Of a stretch of DNA of 32,500 bases, positions 23,893 to 32,500 are shown in pieces. The notes below the pieces were generated by a model. That model was not told the origin of the DNA. It ran no database searches and saw nothing but the letters and a program-made list of their open reading frames with translations. Within the stretch, counting starts at the first letter, position 1. Every line of letters begins with the position of its first letter. Source of the DNA: Chitinophagales bacterium. GTDB lineage: Bacteria; Bacteroidota; Bacteroidia; Chitinophagales; Saprospiraceae. The stretch covers positions 97,135-129,634 of the forward strand of contig JAIXKS010000058.1 of assembly GCA_026928325.1 (NCBI GenBank), read 5' to 3'. The position numbers and the translations under genes are program-made.

Positions 23893-25203
23893 CTAACCTT
23901 TGTATCTTATCCATTTGGCTATTTCCTTAAAGGTCGCTTTTTTACCGTACATTAGAATACCGATTCTGTAAATACGAGCTGCCAGCCAAACTAAAAATAT
24001 TGTAAATAATAGGAGCGAAACGACGGATATTGCGATTTGCCACCAAGGTGGATCAAAAGGAAGTCGTACTGGCATGACGACCGATGATAATAATGGAGTC
24101 ATACTTGACCATATTGCTAAAGTGCTATCCGGTGCATTAAAGGCACTAAAGCCAATAATCATAGAGATCATGAGCGGGATCATAACCGGAAGGGTTAGTG
24201 AATTGGCTTCGTTGATGTCTTCTCCGATAGCTGACCCAATCGCAGCAAATAAAGCAGAATAGGCAAAGTATCCCATCAAAAAATAGAAGATAGATAAAGG
24301 AAGAATCAAAAACCAGTTCATGTTTTTAAGCTCCTGGAGCACTTGTAAAAATTCATTTTGAGCAGATACCCCGGCTATTTCTGGTGAAATGGAATTAGAA
24401 CTTAATTCTGAAGTATCTATTCCAAACATCATCGAACCCACAAACAAAGCCGCCGGGATTAGCAAAAGCCATATCCCGATTTGAGTCAATCCAACGAGTC
24501 CAACGCCAATGACCTTACCAAGCATAAGTTCAAAAGGCTTCACAGAAGAGATTAATACCTCGACGATGCGATTGATTTTTTCCTCCATTACGGACCTCAT
24601 CACTTGAGCGCCATAAAGCATAATGATGAAAAACATGGCATATCCAATAACAAAGCCCAATGCAGAAGCGACCATGGTAGTCATCGATGTGACATTTTTG
24701 TCTTTAAGTACCATCACCGGAACACCTGAAATGTCTGTGTCTATCTTATTGAGTAAAGATGCATCTACATTTAGTTTTTTGAGTTTGAAGCTTCTGATTT
24801 TCTTGCCAATCGCTCTATCAACTGCCATAGATTCATCCATCGCTAATTGATCATCGGCATGATATCGATAGGTATATTGCGTGACTAACGAGTCCTCAAT
24901 AGGTGGTATCTCAAGAACGCCACTGATCTGTCCAGCGATATAATGGTTGATTAGGGAGTCAAGTGGTTGATTAGGAAAACTAAATTTAAGATTATCTCTA
25001 GAGGACAGTTCACCTTCCAATAGATGGCTGGGATCATATACCTCAATATTTTTAATTTTATCCGAACCCGTGGACATGATGACAGCTTGAATCGCTATCA
25101 GTAATATAATGCCTAAAGGAGCCAATAAGGTCGTCAGGATAAAAGTTTTATTTTTTACCCGAGTTAGGTATTCTCTTTGAATGACAAGCCAGATTTTATT
25201 CAT
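23893..25203 (-). CDS. ABC-2 type exporter permease (NatB-like)
   Basis: Inner-membrane permease partner of the ATPase encoded upstream. The 436 residues begin with a cytoplasmic IQREYLTRVKNKTFILTTLL helix typical of the NatB/ABC-2 family. A first transmembrane segment (about 20-45), a long extracytoplasmic domain (about 50-175) and five further helices follow. The family landmark VMEEKINRIVEVLISSVKPF, then ELMLGKVIG, is present at about 205-230. Its ATG overlaps the stop of the ATPase gene by 4 bp (ATGA), indicating translational coupling. The NatAB family exports Na+ or other substrates, and the real cargo is unknown. Confidence 0.85.
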   Translation of the reverse strand: MNKIWLVIQREYLTRVKNKTFILTTLLAPLGIILLIAIQAVIMSTGSDKIKNIEVYDPSHLLEGELSSRDNLKFSFPNQPLDSLINHYIAGQISGVLEIPPIEDSLVTQYTYRYHADDQLAMDESMAVDRAIGKKIRSFKLKKLNVDASLLNKIDTDISGVPVMVLKDKNVTSMTTMVASALGFVIGYAMFFIIMLYGAQVMRSVMEEKINRIVEVLISSVKPFELMLGKVIGVGLVGLTQIGIWLLLIPAALFVGSMMFGIDTSELSSNSISPEIAGVSAQNEFLQVLQELKNMNWFLILPLSIFYFLMGYFAYSALFAAIGSAIGEDINEANSLTLPVMIPLMISMIIGFSAFNAPDSTLAIWSSMTPLLSSVVMPVRLPFDPPWWQIAISVVSLLLFTIFLVWLAARIYRIGILMYGKKATFKEIAKWIRYKG

Positions 25204-26102
25204 GATTTTTGTGTTACTTGTTGAATAAATATTTCATTGAGTGAAGGCAGAATCTCATTGAAACTTAATACAGGAACTTGATTTTTGATGAAAGCATGTA
25301 GAATCGCATTAGAGTGTTCATAATCTTTCGTTTTAAATACAATACTATTAGCATCGGATGCTAAAACGTCAACTTCATCAAGCGGCAGATCGGCCGGTTG
25401 TGTTCCTTCAAATCGAATGCTGAATTTGAATTCTTTGAAATCATTTTTGATTTTATCAACATGACCTTGTAATAACACCTTGCCTTGATTGATTAATACG
25501 ATATCCTCACAGATCTGTTCTACCTGTTCCATGCGGTGGGTGGAAAACAAGATGGTGGCACCTTTTTCTTTCAATTGATAGATTTCGTCTTTGATAAGAT
25601 TAGCATTAAGAGGATCAAGACCAGTAAAAGGCTCATCGAGAATAATTAAAGTAGGTTCATGAACGACTGTAGCTATAAATTGAACCTTTTGCCCCATACC
25701 TTTGGATAGATCTCCAATGGTTTTATTCCACCAATCCTGGATTTCAAATTTTTTCATCCAGTATTTCAGGTTCTCCTTAGCTTTTTTATTGCTAAGACCT
25801 TTTAGCTGGGCTAAGTACATCAACTGTTCGCCTACTTTCATTTTTTTGTAAAGGCCGCGTTCTTCGGGCATATAGCCGATTTTATTCGGATGGAGTTGAT
25901 TGAGTGGTTCTCCATTGATCAACACTTGACCACTATCAGCGGCTGTGATGGTGGTAATGATTCTAATCAGAGAAGTTTTACCGGCACCATTGGGACCGAG
26001 CAAGCCAAAAATAGTTCCGGGTTTGACTTCAAAGCTAACGTCATTGACGGCTATATGATTGGAATAGGCTTTTACAACATTTTTAAGAGAAAGTGAATTC
26101 AT
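25200..26102 (-). CDS. ABC transporter ATP-binding protein (NatA-like)
   Basis: Cytoplasmic ATPase of the exporter encoded with the following permease gene. Motifs in order: Walker A GPNGAGKTS (36-44); Q-loop region with MPEERGLYKKM; signature variant LSKGMGQKVQ; Walker B LIILDEPFTGLDP; and the switch His in STHRMEQ. The C-terminal ~80 residues (about 215-300) form a DUF4162-like domain common in NatA-type ATPases. At 300 residues the length is normal. A perfect -7 box lies just upstream (26129-26136). The gene heads a two-gene operon and is divergent from the protease gene across the hairpin-repeat region. Confidence 0.9.
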   Translation of the reverse strand: MNSLSLKNVVKAYSNHIAVNDVSFEVKPGTIFGLLGPNGAGKTSLIRIITTITAADSGQVLINGEPLNQLHPNKIGYMPEERGLYKKMKVGEQLMYLAQLKGLSNKKAKENLKYWMKKFEIQDWWNKTIGDLSKGMGQKVQFIATVVHEPTLIILDEPFTGLDPLNANLIKDEIYQLKEKGATILFSTHRMEQVEQICEDIVLINQGKVLLQGHVDKIKNDFKEFKFSIRFEGTQPADLPLDEVDVLASDANSIVFKTKDYEHSNAILHAFIKNQVPVLSFNEILPSLNEIFIQQVTQKS

Positions 26103-26128
26103 AATAACAGTACTATCGATATTTTAAT

Positions 26129-26136
26129 CAAAGATA
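26129..26136 (-). promoter_or_regulatory. Promoter -7 box for the ABC exporter operon
   Basis: Read on the minus strand this is TATCTTTG, a perfect TAnnTTTG box, 26 bp before the ATG at 26102. A weak ATTG lies about 24 bp farther up. Confidence 0.45.
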
Positions 26137-26300
26137 GTTCATATATAATAATATGAAGAACAATTTTTCGATAAATCTTTGGTAAATAAAGACAAGGTGT
26201 AAAATTTTAGATATAAGCAATTGCCTATTTCAAAGGAATTCAATTGAACAGAAATCTCGGATTTGCTTTAGATATTGCCGATTAAAAACACCATAACTAA

Positions 26301-26495
26301 TGATAAGCTTTGGGTAAGCGCTTAGCCTGCAATTAGCGTTTGTCGTCTCGATAACACGAAAAAATAAATGCCATTTTCAAAGTGTCGGGTTTGAAACAAT
26401 GATAAGCTTAGCGTCTGCGCTAAGCTTGTAATTAGTGTTTGTCGTCACGACAACACGAACAAATAGATGCCATTTTCAAAGTGTCGGGTTAGAAC
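26301..26495. repeat. Two tandem ~97-bp hairpin-bearing repeat units
   Basis: Units at 26301-26399 and 26400-26495 share TGATAAGCTT, AATTAG-GTTTGTCGTC, ATGCCATTTTCAAAGTGTCG and GGTT, at roughly four-fifths identity. The second contains a perfect hairpin, AAGCTTAGCG-TCTG-CGCTAAGCTT (26404-26427), and a second stem from GTGTTTGTCG and CGACAACAC. A related ACTTAGC…GCTAAGCTTAGCG stem recurs at 26955-26980. Confidence 0.7.
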
Positions 26496-26758
26496 ACATA
26501 TTTTTGATTTTTTGCTTTCGTGGTGTTTGTCGTGGAGCTTGTGTCGTGACTTGTGTGTCGGGTTGAAACCCAACACTATTGATTTTTTTCTTTCGTGGCG
26601 TTTGTCATGATGCTTGTGTCGCGTTAAAACCCAACACTATTGATTTTTTTATTCGTTACGTTTGTCGTGATGTGTGTGCCGGGTTGAAACCCAGCACTAT
26701 TGATATTTTTCTTTCGTTACGTTTGTCGTGACTTGTGTGTCGGGTTAAAACCCAACAC
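26481..26758. repeat. Four near-regular ~61-bp hairpin repeats plus a degenerate copy
   Basis: Hairpins occur at 26555-26576, 26616-26637, 26676-26697 and 26737-26758, i.e. with a 60-61 bp period. Each is GTGT-c-GGGTT, a two-base loop and AACCC-a-ACAC. Between them lies ACTATTGATTTTT…TTTCGT…CGTTTGTC. A degenerate copy starts at 26481. In the third copy both arms change together (GTGC with GCAC), preserving pairing. Confidence 0.75.
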
Positions 26759-26759
26759 T

Positions 26760-26892
26760 ACAATATGTATCGTACCTACGGCACTAATTTATTTTTGTAC
26801 TTGTGGTTTTTTGATTGTTCTATCAAGACCCGTAGGGTCGATGCATATTGTAACAATGATGATCAAGCCATCGTTTTGAGTTCCGCAGGAAC
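26760..26892. repeat. Inverted repeat pair and small hairpin
   Basis: ACAATATG-T-ATCG…CCTACGG at 26760-26782 pairs with the inverted copy at 26829-26851 (20 of 23 positions), with 46 bp between. A GTTCC-GCA-GGAAC hairpin follows at 26880-26892. It looks like another intergenic palindrome family of the same genome. Confidence 0.6.
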
Positions 26893-27374
26893 GGTACATT
26901 TTATCTTATTGCTGAAACTTTCATGTAGAGCGATAGACGACTAATCAAATTCAAACTTAGCCTGGACGCTAAGCTTAGCGAATGGAAAAGAAACTTTGCA
27001 GTTTCGGTAGTTAATTTGTAATTATTTTTATTTTTTACAAACGTGAGTGTAAACAAAATATAATTTTGAATTATAATAATTTTTAGTTAAATAAATAGAA
27101 TAATATGTTGATATATTTTTTTGAAATAAAATATTTTTAAATGTAGTAAAAATTACATTTGTTAATTTATGAATATGACAAATTGCTTGGAAAATATTAT
27201 TAAAAATATTTGGATATGCAAAGTTATGCTATTATCTTCACTGTTGATAATGCTGATGTTTGAAGTTTTTGTGAATGCTTATGTCAAGTGTCTGTATGCA
27301 AATTAGTATATGGCATATAAGCTAAAAACCAAAACACAGCATACTTTTAGTTCAATATTTAAATGTGTTTTAAG

Positions 27375-30300
27375 ATGAAAAATGAAATCTTATTATTTAA
27401 ATATGGGAGGCGGGATTTAGTTTTAATAATTATTATACTGATTTATTCTCTTAATACTTTTGCGCAAGAACAGAGAATATTTGGAGGTATCCCGATAGAA
27501 ATAAGTGAAGTTCCTTGGCAAGTATCTGTTGAGAGACATACGGATGTTGAAAAACATTGGTGTGGAGGAACTATAATTAATTCTGAGTGGGTGCTCTCCG
27601 CTGCACACTGTTATAAAAATCCTGATGGAACAAATGTTACAGGAAATTGGATGATTCATGCAGGGGCAACTGACCAAACACAAAATAATATAGGGCAAAG
27701 AATATCAGTAGATCAGATTATTCTTCATCCTAATTTTAATAATATAGCAGCTGCAGGATTTGATTTGGCACTTTTACATCTATCAGAACCCTTATGCTTT
27801 AATAACGATGTACAACCTATTGGGTTAGCCACAACTGAAATAATGCCGGGTACAATAGGATTAGTAACCGGTTGGGGTGCAACAATTACTGGAGGTGATA
27901 TGGTGAACAGCTTGTTACAGGTTTCTTTGCCTGTTATTTCTGACTCGTATGCAAATTCTATTATGAACAATGAGACAAACGCGTGTCCACAATTTTATAA
28001 TATTGGTGGAACAGCAATAGCGTTGTATCAGCAAGGACTTGCTGCAGGTCCTGGTGATAGTGGAGGTCCTATGGTTGTATTTATTAATGGAACACCGGTA
28101 TTAGCAGCAATAACGAGTTGGGGAGGGTGTCCAAGAAATAACTTCCCTACAGTGTGTGCTGATGTATATGCATTGAGTGGTTTTATTACTAACAATATAG
28201 ACAATTCAACTGTCTGTAACTCGTATAGTATCCCACAGCTTTCAACCTATGCTTTACCTAATAGTTGTTCACAATTAACATATAATCTTAATAGTGTTGA
28301 AATACTGAATGAAATACCATGTAATACTATAGTCGTTTGGTCTTTAGACGATAATCCAAATGATGGTATTTCTGTTTTACCTGATACTGAAATTTCAGAA
28401 CCAGGAAACTATTATGCTTATTTTTACAATGCTACACATGACTGTTATAGTAGCCCAAGTCAACCATTTGTTGTGAACTTCTGCAATGTAATGGATTTAG
28501 AAATAAGTTCCAACTATTTAATTGATTCAGATCAGGAGTTTAATAAAATCGTGATAGAATCCAACGGGGTTTTAACCATAACAAGTAATGTAACGGTAAA
28601 ACTTGTTGATAAAATCGAAATAAAATATGGCGGAAAGCTAATAGTCAATGGAGCAACATTAACCAATTGTCCTTGTGTATCTACTTGGCAGGGGATTAAA
28701 GCGTGGGGCAATCCTTACACGAATCAGTCACATGCAGTAGAGTTAATAAATGGAGCTATAATAGAAAATGCTGAGATAGGTATAAATACCTCAAATATCG
28801 TTCCGGGCTTCTTCCCGGGTACATTTGTGGATTTATCGGGTGCAAAAATAACATCAGACAACTCGACAATAAGAAACTGTGAGGTAGGAGTGAATTTTGG
28901 TCCTTATGGGTACTCAACCTGGTTTTCTTCTTACGATCAGTCTTATTTTAATAATACTGTCTTTGAGTCTTGCGGTACAGGTGCAATACTGAATAGTAAT
29001 GCAGGTATCGAATTTTTATATAGCAGCTTTACCGGTGGGAATAGTATTGGAATTGATTTAAGAAATTCTAATGCTTATGTTTCGGGTTGTGATTTTTCAG
29101 GATATCAGGGTATTTTATTTTCGGCTATCTGGCCGAACCTTTTAGGATCTGAAGTCATAAATAATGCTTTTCTGAACGGTATCAACGGTGACGGTATTAT
29201 GATGGACGCACAAGGAAATGCTTCTTCTCATTATATTGCAGGTAATTTTTTCGAAAGTATATCAGGAATACATGGTTTGGGGCAATCATACTTTAATATT
29301 CAGGCAAATGATTTCGTTAATAATATAGTAGGGGTGTCATCATGGTACACAGGAGACGATTACAATTTAGTAAGTGATAATGATTTTCTTGGTAATGAAT
29401 ACGGAAATTCCGCTTATGGAAACAATAGCATAGAATATCTCAGAAATTGCTTTGACTACAGTGGAACGGCTGATATTGAATTATATAGTGGCGCATCCAT
29501 ATTTCAATCACAAGGAGACGTTGATATAGCGGCAGACAACTGTTTTTCTTATTTGACCAACCGGATACTAACCGGTTTTGGTTCTGTTCCTTTTGACTAC
29601 TTTGTAAAAGCAGGTACTAATGTACAGTCCTGCAAACATCCGGGATATGGAAATTTTAATGTTGAGTTATCGGATCAAGAATTTGGTTTAAATTGTGGAA
29701 GCGGTGTATGGAACAGCCTGCCACCACGCTACCGCAATTGTGTCATTCCTGCCTCTCTTGAAGATAAGAAACTCATGCAGACTGCATTAGAAAAGGAGAT
29801 AGATCGTATCAAAAAAGATCCTAACATTTCGCAAAGTCTAAAAAAATGGCTGATAGCAAGATACGAGCGCTGTCTTAAAAGTCTGAAAGGGGCAAAAGGC
29901 TTACAGATCATTAGGGAAGAGCAGGACGGTAAAGAAAGGGGGATAGAATACTTCTCTAATCAATCATTGTTTAGTCATAAGATCATGGCATACGCCATAA
30001 TGATGGAATCGGGTGAATTGACCAGAGCATCAACTTACCTGAATAGCCTGATTACTGAAAACAGTGCGGAAGTGGATTTTATAGATGCGAGCAATCTTTA
30101 TATTACATATTTATCGGATAGGAATAATTTCGTATTGTCTGAAATTGCCAGAGAATCTCTCAGGTATAAAGCAATGCAACCCAATGAACTTTCCGGTTAT
30201 ATCAGAAGCATTTATCATGCACTGACCGGAGAAAGAATAAGTATTGTTCTTCCACATACCAATCTTTCAGGACAAGGGATAACTAATACGATTGAATCGC

Positions 30301-30551
30301 AAGTTGATAAAATATCTTCATATCCTAATCCAGTTATTGATGACGAGCATATTGTTTTTATTCCTGAAATTGAAGTTGAAAATAAAATCAGCATTAATTT
30401 AATAGACATGACAGGAAGAATTATCGAATCTATAAGCGGTCATAGTGGAGAAAATAGACTCGACATGTCTCATGTACCTTTGGGTTTATATATTGTAGAA
30501 GTTGTATCCGACGACATCAGAATATATACAACAAAAGTTGTCAAACTTTAA
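27375..30551 (+). CDS. Secreted chymotrypsin-fold protease fused to a beta-helix region and T9SS sorting domain
   Basis: A large exported protein; with the ATG at 27375 it has 1058 residues. A hydrophobic signal segment (…LIIIILIYSLNTFAQ) leads to the S1 protease domain (about 34-275): activation-type IFGG, catalytic AAHC (His78), DLALL (Asp130) and GPGDSGGP (Ser229), plus SWGG. At the position of trypsin Asp189 there is Ala, and the Cys191 equivalent is Gly, so trypsin specificity is unlikely. A short beta domain follows (about 285-370). A right-handed beta-helix (about 385-740) then has many N-rich turns, e.g. CGTGAILNSNAGIEF and SDNDFLGNEYGNSAYG. A charged helical part (about 790-930) and a T9SS type A domain (about 980-1058, SSYPNPVID) end the protein. 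The start at 27363 would add only four residues and is less likely. Confidence 0.85.
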   Translation: MKNEILLFKYGRRDLVLIIIILIYSLNTFAQEQRIFGGIPIEISEVPWQVSVERHTDVEKHWCGGTIINSEWVLSAAHCYKNPDGTNVTGNWMIHAGATDQTQNNIGQRISVDQIILHPNFNNIAAAGFDLALLHLSEPLCFNNDVQPIGLATTEIMPGTIGLVTGWGATITGGDMVNSLLQVSLPVISDSYANSIMNNETNACPQFYNIGGTAIALYQQGLAAGPGDSGGPMVVFINGTPVLAAITSWGGCPRNNFPTVCADVYALSGFITNNIDNSTVCNSYSIPQLSTYALPNSCSQLTYNLNSVEILNEIPCNTIVVWSLDDNPNDGISVLPDTEISEPGNYYAYFYNATHDCYSSPSQPFVVNFCNVMDLEISSNYLIDSDQEFNKIVIESNGVLTITSNVTVKLVDKIEIKYGGKLIVNGATLTNCPCVSTWQGIKAWGNPYTNQSHAVELINGAIIENAEIGINTSNIVPGFFPGTFVDLSGAKITSDNSTIRNCEVGVNFGPYGYSTWFSSYDQSYFNNTVFESCGTGAILNSNAGIEFLYSSFTGGNSIGIDLRNSNAYVSGCDFSGYQGILFSAIWPNLLGSEVINNAFLNGINGDGIMMDAQGNASSHYIAGNFFESISGIHGLGQSYFNIQANDFVNNIVGVSSWYTGDDYNLVSDNDFLGNEYGNSAYGNNSIEYLRNCFDYSGTADIELYSGASIFQSQGDVDIAADNCFSYLTNRILTGFGSVPFDYFVKAGTNVQSCKHPGYGNFNVELSDQEFGLNCGSGVWNSLPPRYRNCVIPASLEDKKLMQTALEKEIDRIKKDPNISQSLKKWLIARYERCLKSLKGAKGLQIIREEQDGKERGIEYFSNQSLFSHKIMAYAIMMESGELTRASTYLNSLITENSAEVDFIDASNLYITYLSDRNNFVLSEIARESLRYKAMQPNELSGYIRSIYHALTGERISIVLPHTNLSGQGITNTIESQVDKISSYPNPVIDDEHIVFIPEIEVENKISINLIDMTGRIIESISGHSGENRLDMSHVPLGLYIVEVVSDDIRIYTTKVVKL

Positions 30552-30573
30552 ATTCTAATCATTAAGTTATTTA

Positions 30574-30607
30574 TTAATCAGGATAGCATTATTGCTATCC
30601 TGATTAA
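30574..30607. terminator. Perfect 15-bp hairpin between two secreted-protein genes
   Basis: TTAATCAGGATAGCA (30574-30588), loop TTAT, and TGCTATCCTGATTAA (30593-30607) form a perfect stem 22 bp after the protease stop and 17 bp before the next ATG. On the plus strand it is followed by an A-rich, not T-rich, tract, so it may be an mRNA-processing or stability element rather than a classic terminator. Confidence 0.55.
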
Positions 30608-30624
30608 ATAAAAAAATTAATATC

Positions 30625-32157
30625 ATGAGAATAGCCTTTATAGTTACATTAAATATAATTTTAATGTCATTGGTTAATGGTCAAAATAGGTATGCCAAGA
30701 TCATTGACATTGATAACAGACCGCAAGTTGCTAAAGAAATACTAAAATACCAAAATAAGTTCTTTATTCATCATACAGGGGTATGTGTAGATGAAGATCA
30801 GCAGCTGTTAGAAGCATGTAGTGGTATCCTTTTAGTTGATGAAAACGTGCATATCATTGACAGTCAGCTGATAAGAAAATTTAGTACAGGAAATGAATCT
30901 TTAGTCATTGACACTATTAATAACCGGTTTTACCTCTCTGGCGAGGAAGATATAAAAAATGATTACCCAAATAGGTTTACTGTGTATCAAATAGACCCAG
31001 CATCACTATCTCTCAAAAACAGCTATTTCTTACATGATGATAATTTTGAAGAAAGAAAGTATTTTCAAATAACATCTACATTATTCAATAATCAACTATT
31101 AGTCGGGGGTACAAAAAATGAATTAGATAGATCAGGAACAGTGAGCTTGTTTTTTGTAAAAAATAAACAAAATAGAGATACGATCATATATATTAATTTG
31201 TCAAACGGAACTTATATATTTAATTCCTTGGTAAATAAAGACAATCAGCTTGCCATTTCTGTATTAAGTAATGAAAGGCTCAATGATAGGGCTCATATAT
31301 TAAAATATGATGAAAATTTTAATGTAGTATGGCATTGGATTTCTGAGCGAACACAATCTACACAAGTCCCATATATTTGCGAGACAGAAAACGGAAATAT
31401 CGTAGTGGCATTGTCAGCTACGGGTTTTAATAAAATAGCCCGGTTACTTTGTATCAGGGAGGATCAGAGTATCGAATGGGAGTTTAACTTTCCTGGCAAC
31501 AGTAGTAAAATCCAGCGAAAGATATTTTCCCTGAAAAGGCTCAGAAACGGAGATATAGTAGGTACCGGGTATTTTGGTAATACAACACTGAATAGTGGCG
31601 GTACAAAAATCTTAATAGTTCCTTACATATTCCGGTTGTCATCTACCGGGAAGTTGCTCTGGCAGAAAGCATTTTACAGAGACAGACCTGTATTAGATTA
31701 TTGTTCCGGCGTTTTTGAGGACGTTGTAGAATTGGACAACGGAGATCTCATAGCCGTCGGTACAATTGACAACTATCTTGAGTATGACCCGGTAGTCATG
31801 CAGGGTCGCATCGATCCCGATATCCTTATCGTAAGGATGGATGCCAACGGATGCATAGATGACGATTGTAAAATGCTGACCAAAATATATCCCGATACGA
31901 CAAGTAGTACTACCAATACAAGATCCGAAGTTGAAGAAGCCATGCTCTATCCTAATCCGGCTCATGGTGGGATGTACCTGCTTGGCAATGATGAGGTATC
32001 AAAGATTACGTTTTATACCTTACAAGGAGTATTAGCTCACGAAATTTTTAAACCAGGCGATGAAATAATATTGCCTAATATCCTTTCAGGATTATACTTC
32101 GCACATGTACATCTTAAATCAGGTAAAGTGATTAAACAAAAAATTGTTATTCAATAA
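30625..32157 (+). CDS. Secreted propeller-like protein with T9SS sorting domain
   Basis: A 510-residue exported protein with signal peptide (MRIAFIVTLNIILMSLVNGQ). The main part (about 22-420) is rich in short strands, such as NKFFIHHTGVCVDED, NNRFYLSGEEDIKND, GNIVVALSATGFNKIARLLC, LRNGDIVGTGYFGN and LDNGDLIAVGTIDNY. These resemble blades of a beta-propeller of the 'delayed secretion signal' kind seen in many Bacteroidota surface proteins. The last ~80 residues form a T9SS type A domain (AMLYPNPAHGG … KQKIVIQ). No catalytic motif is evident; it may bind or display. It follows the protease gene on the same strand with a 73-bp gap that holds a strong hairpin. It is likely part of the same expression group. 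Confidence 0.75.
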   Translation: MRIAFIVTLNIILMSLVNGQNRYAKIIDIDNRPQVAKEILKYQNKFFIHHTGVCVDEDQQLLEACSGILLVDENVHIIDSQLIRKFSTGNESLVIDTINNRFYLSGEEDIKNDYPNRFTVYQIDPASLSLKNSYFLHDDNFEERKYFQITSTLFNNQLLVGGTKNELDRSGTVSLFFVKNKQNRDTIIYINLSNGTYIFNSLVNKDNQLAISVLSNERLNDRAHILKYDENFNVVWHWISERTQSTQVPYICETENGNIVVALSATGFNKIARLLCIREDQSIEWEFNFPGNSSKIQRKIFSLKRLRNGDIVGTGYFGNTTLNSGGTKILIVPYIFRLSSTGKLLWQKAFYRDRPVLDYCSGVFEDVVELDNGDLIAVGTIDNYLEYDPVVMQGRIDPDILIVRMDANGCIDDDCKMLTKIYPDTTSSTTNTRSEVEEAMLYPNPAHGGMYLLGNDEVSKITFYTLQGVLAHEIFKPGDEIILPNILSGLYFAHVHLKSGKVIKQKIVIQ

Positions 32158-32174
32158 AATTTTAAATTGTTATT

Positions 32175-32500
32175 ATGAAAAAATTATTATTATTTTCATT
32201 CATATTCTTGGCATCATGTTGTCGTGAAGAGACCAAAAATCCATTTGAATGCATTGATTGCACAAATTGTATATCCATGGATATGAATGCGGATTATCAT
32301 ACTGAGCCTTTCAAAAATGGATATACCATTCAATTTCCGGCCGGATATACAGGAGACGGACTTCAAACATCGCCTAAAGTCAGTTTTTTTAAAACAAATT
32401 CATCGGGTATAGAATTTGAATATGACTATACTTCGTCTGCCTACCCTGATGATTATTTTGGTCAAAAACTTAGAAACCCTATTCCGGAACGTTTGGAAAG
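32175..32500 (+). CDS. N-terminal part of a lipoprotein (continues past the window)
   Basis: The ATG at 32175 opens a frame that runs to the window end (108 codons visible). It begins with a lipoprotein signal, MKKLLLFSFIFLASCC; the lipobox LASC predicts lipidation of the Cys at about residue 15. Cys-containing ECIDCTNCIS follows at about 25-34, a cluster often seen near the start of Bacteroidota lipoproteins, then GYTIQFPAGYTGDGLQ. The family is not recognised. The 17-bp gap to the previous gene indicates co-transcription with the T9SS cargo gene. Confidence 0.7.
   Translation, partial: MKKLLLFSFIFLASCCREETKNPFECIDCTNCISMDMNADYHTEPFKNGYTIQFPAGYTGDGLQTSPKVSFFKTNSSGIEFEYDYTSSAYPDDYFGQKLRNPIPERLE

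Larger units (their letters stand above)
26103..27374. other. 1.27-kb gene-free region between divergent genes
   Basis: Positions 26300-26980 are filled with the repeats listed separately, and 26990-27370 is very AT-rich. I find no convincing gene in either part. No clear promoter for the rightward protease gene is visible; CATACTTTTA near 27340 is a one-base-off -7 candidate. Confidence 0.5.

Noticed and set aside
26301-26758. CRISPR array
   Set aside because: The repeats are palindromic, vary between copies and the intervals between them are themselves repeated, so there are no unique spacers.
26735-26944. A 69-codon plus-strand open frame in the hairpin-repeat region
   Set aside because: It is built from repeat and inverted-repeat sequence, has no family signal and runs through two palindromes.

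Overview
The window reads as a chromosomal segment of a low-GC member of the Bacteroidota, probably of the Saprospirales/Chitinophagales kind. Four long secreted proteins end in C-terminal sorting domains of the type IX secretion system (T9SS type A, with YPNP-like openings and K-[VI]-V-like ends). Several genes are preceded by the Bacteroidota -7 promoter box TAnnTTTG. Families typical of the phylum are present: CotH, DUF2490, PepSY-like, a long RluA variant and NptA with a PhoU-like tail. I see no rRNA, tRNA or CRISPR array.

Layout. Positions 1-6809 hold a secreted endonuclease/exonuclease/phosphatase-family protein (+), then a pseudouridine synthase, a CotH-family T9SS protein and a TolC-type outer-membrane protein (all -). 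At 7054-8292 there is a single-pass membrane protein with a propeller-like outer part and a possible DNA-binding tail. Positions 8293-13120 form an accessory, decayed stretch: gene stubs (including the first 56 residues of an AbiEi-like antitoxin), two palindromic operator-like sites, an IS66-like miniature element, four small hypothetical genes and a SLOG-domain gene of clearly higher GC. A 33-35 bp direct repeat lies at each end of this stretch.

Positions 13300-20350 return to housekeeping content: a UvrD/PcrA helicase (+), then DUF2490, a Na/Pi cotransporter and a secreted alpha/beta hydrolase (-). Positions 20786-26102 hold a ChaA-type cation/proton antiporter, a PepSY-like secreted protein, a glutaminyl-peptide cyclotransferase and a NatAB-like ABC exporter pair. 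A 1.27-kb gene-free region (26103-27374) is packed with hairpin repeats. The right end (27375-32500) is a same-strand group of envelope or secreted proteins: a chymotrypsin-fold protease fused to a beta-helix and sorting domain, a second T9SS cargo and the start of a lipoprotein.

The most notable non-coding signal is a family of TA-flanked fold-back miniature elements, in five copies (one cut by the window edge). The complete copies are 160, 106, 55 and 39 bp, and appear to be internal-deletion derivatives of one palindrome. I did not find a convincing new multi-gene system. The best leads are these elements, the covarying hairpin repeats, the AbiEi stub with its operators, the membrane-bound putative regulator and the protease/beta-helix fusion.
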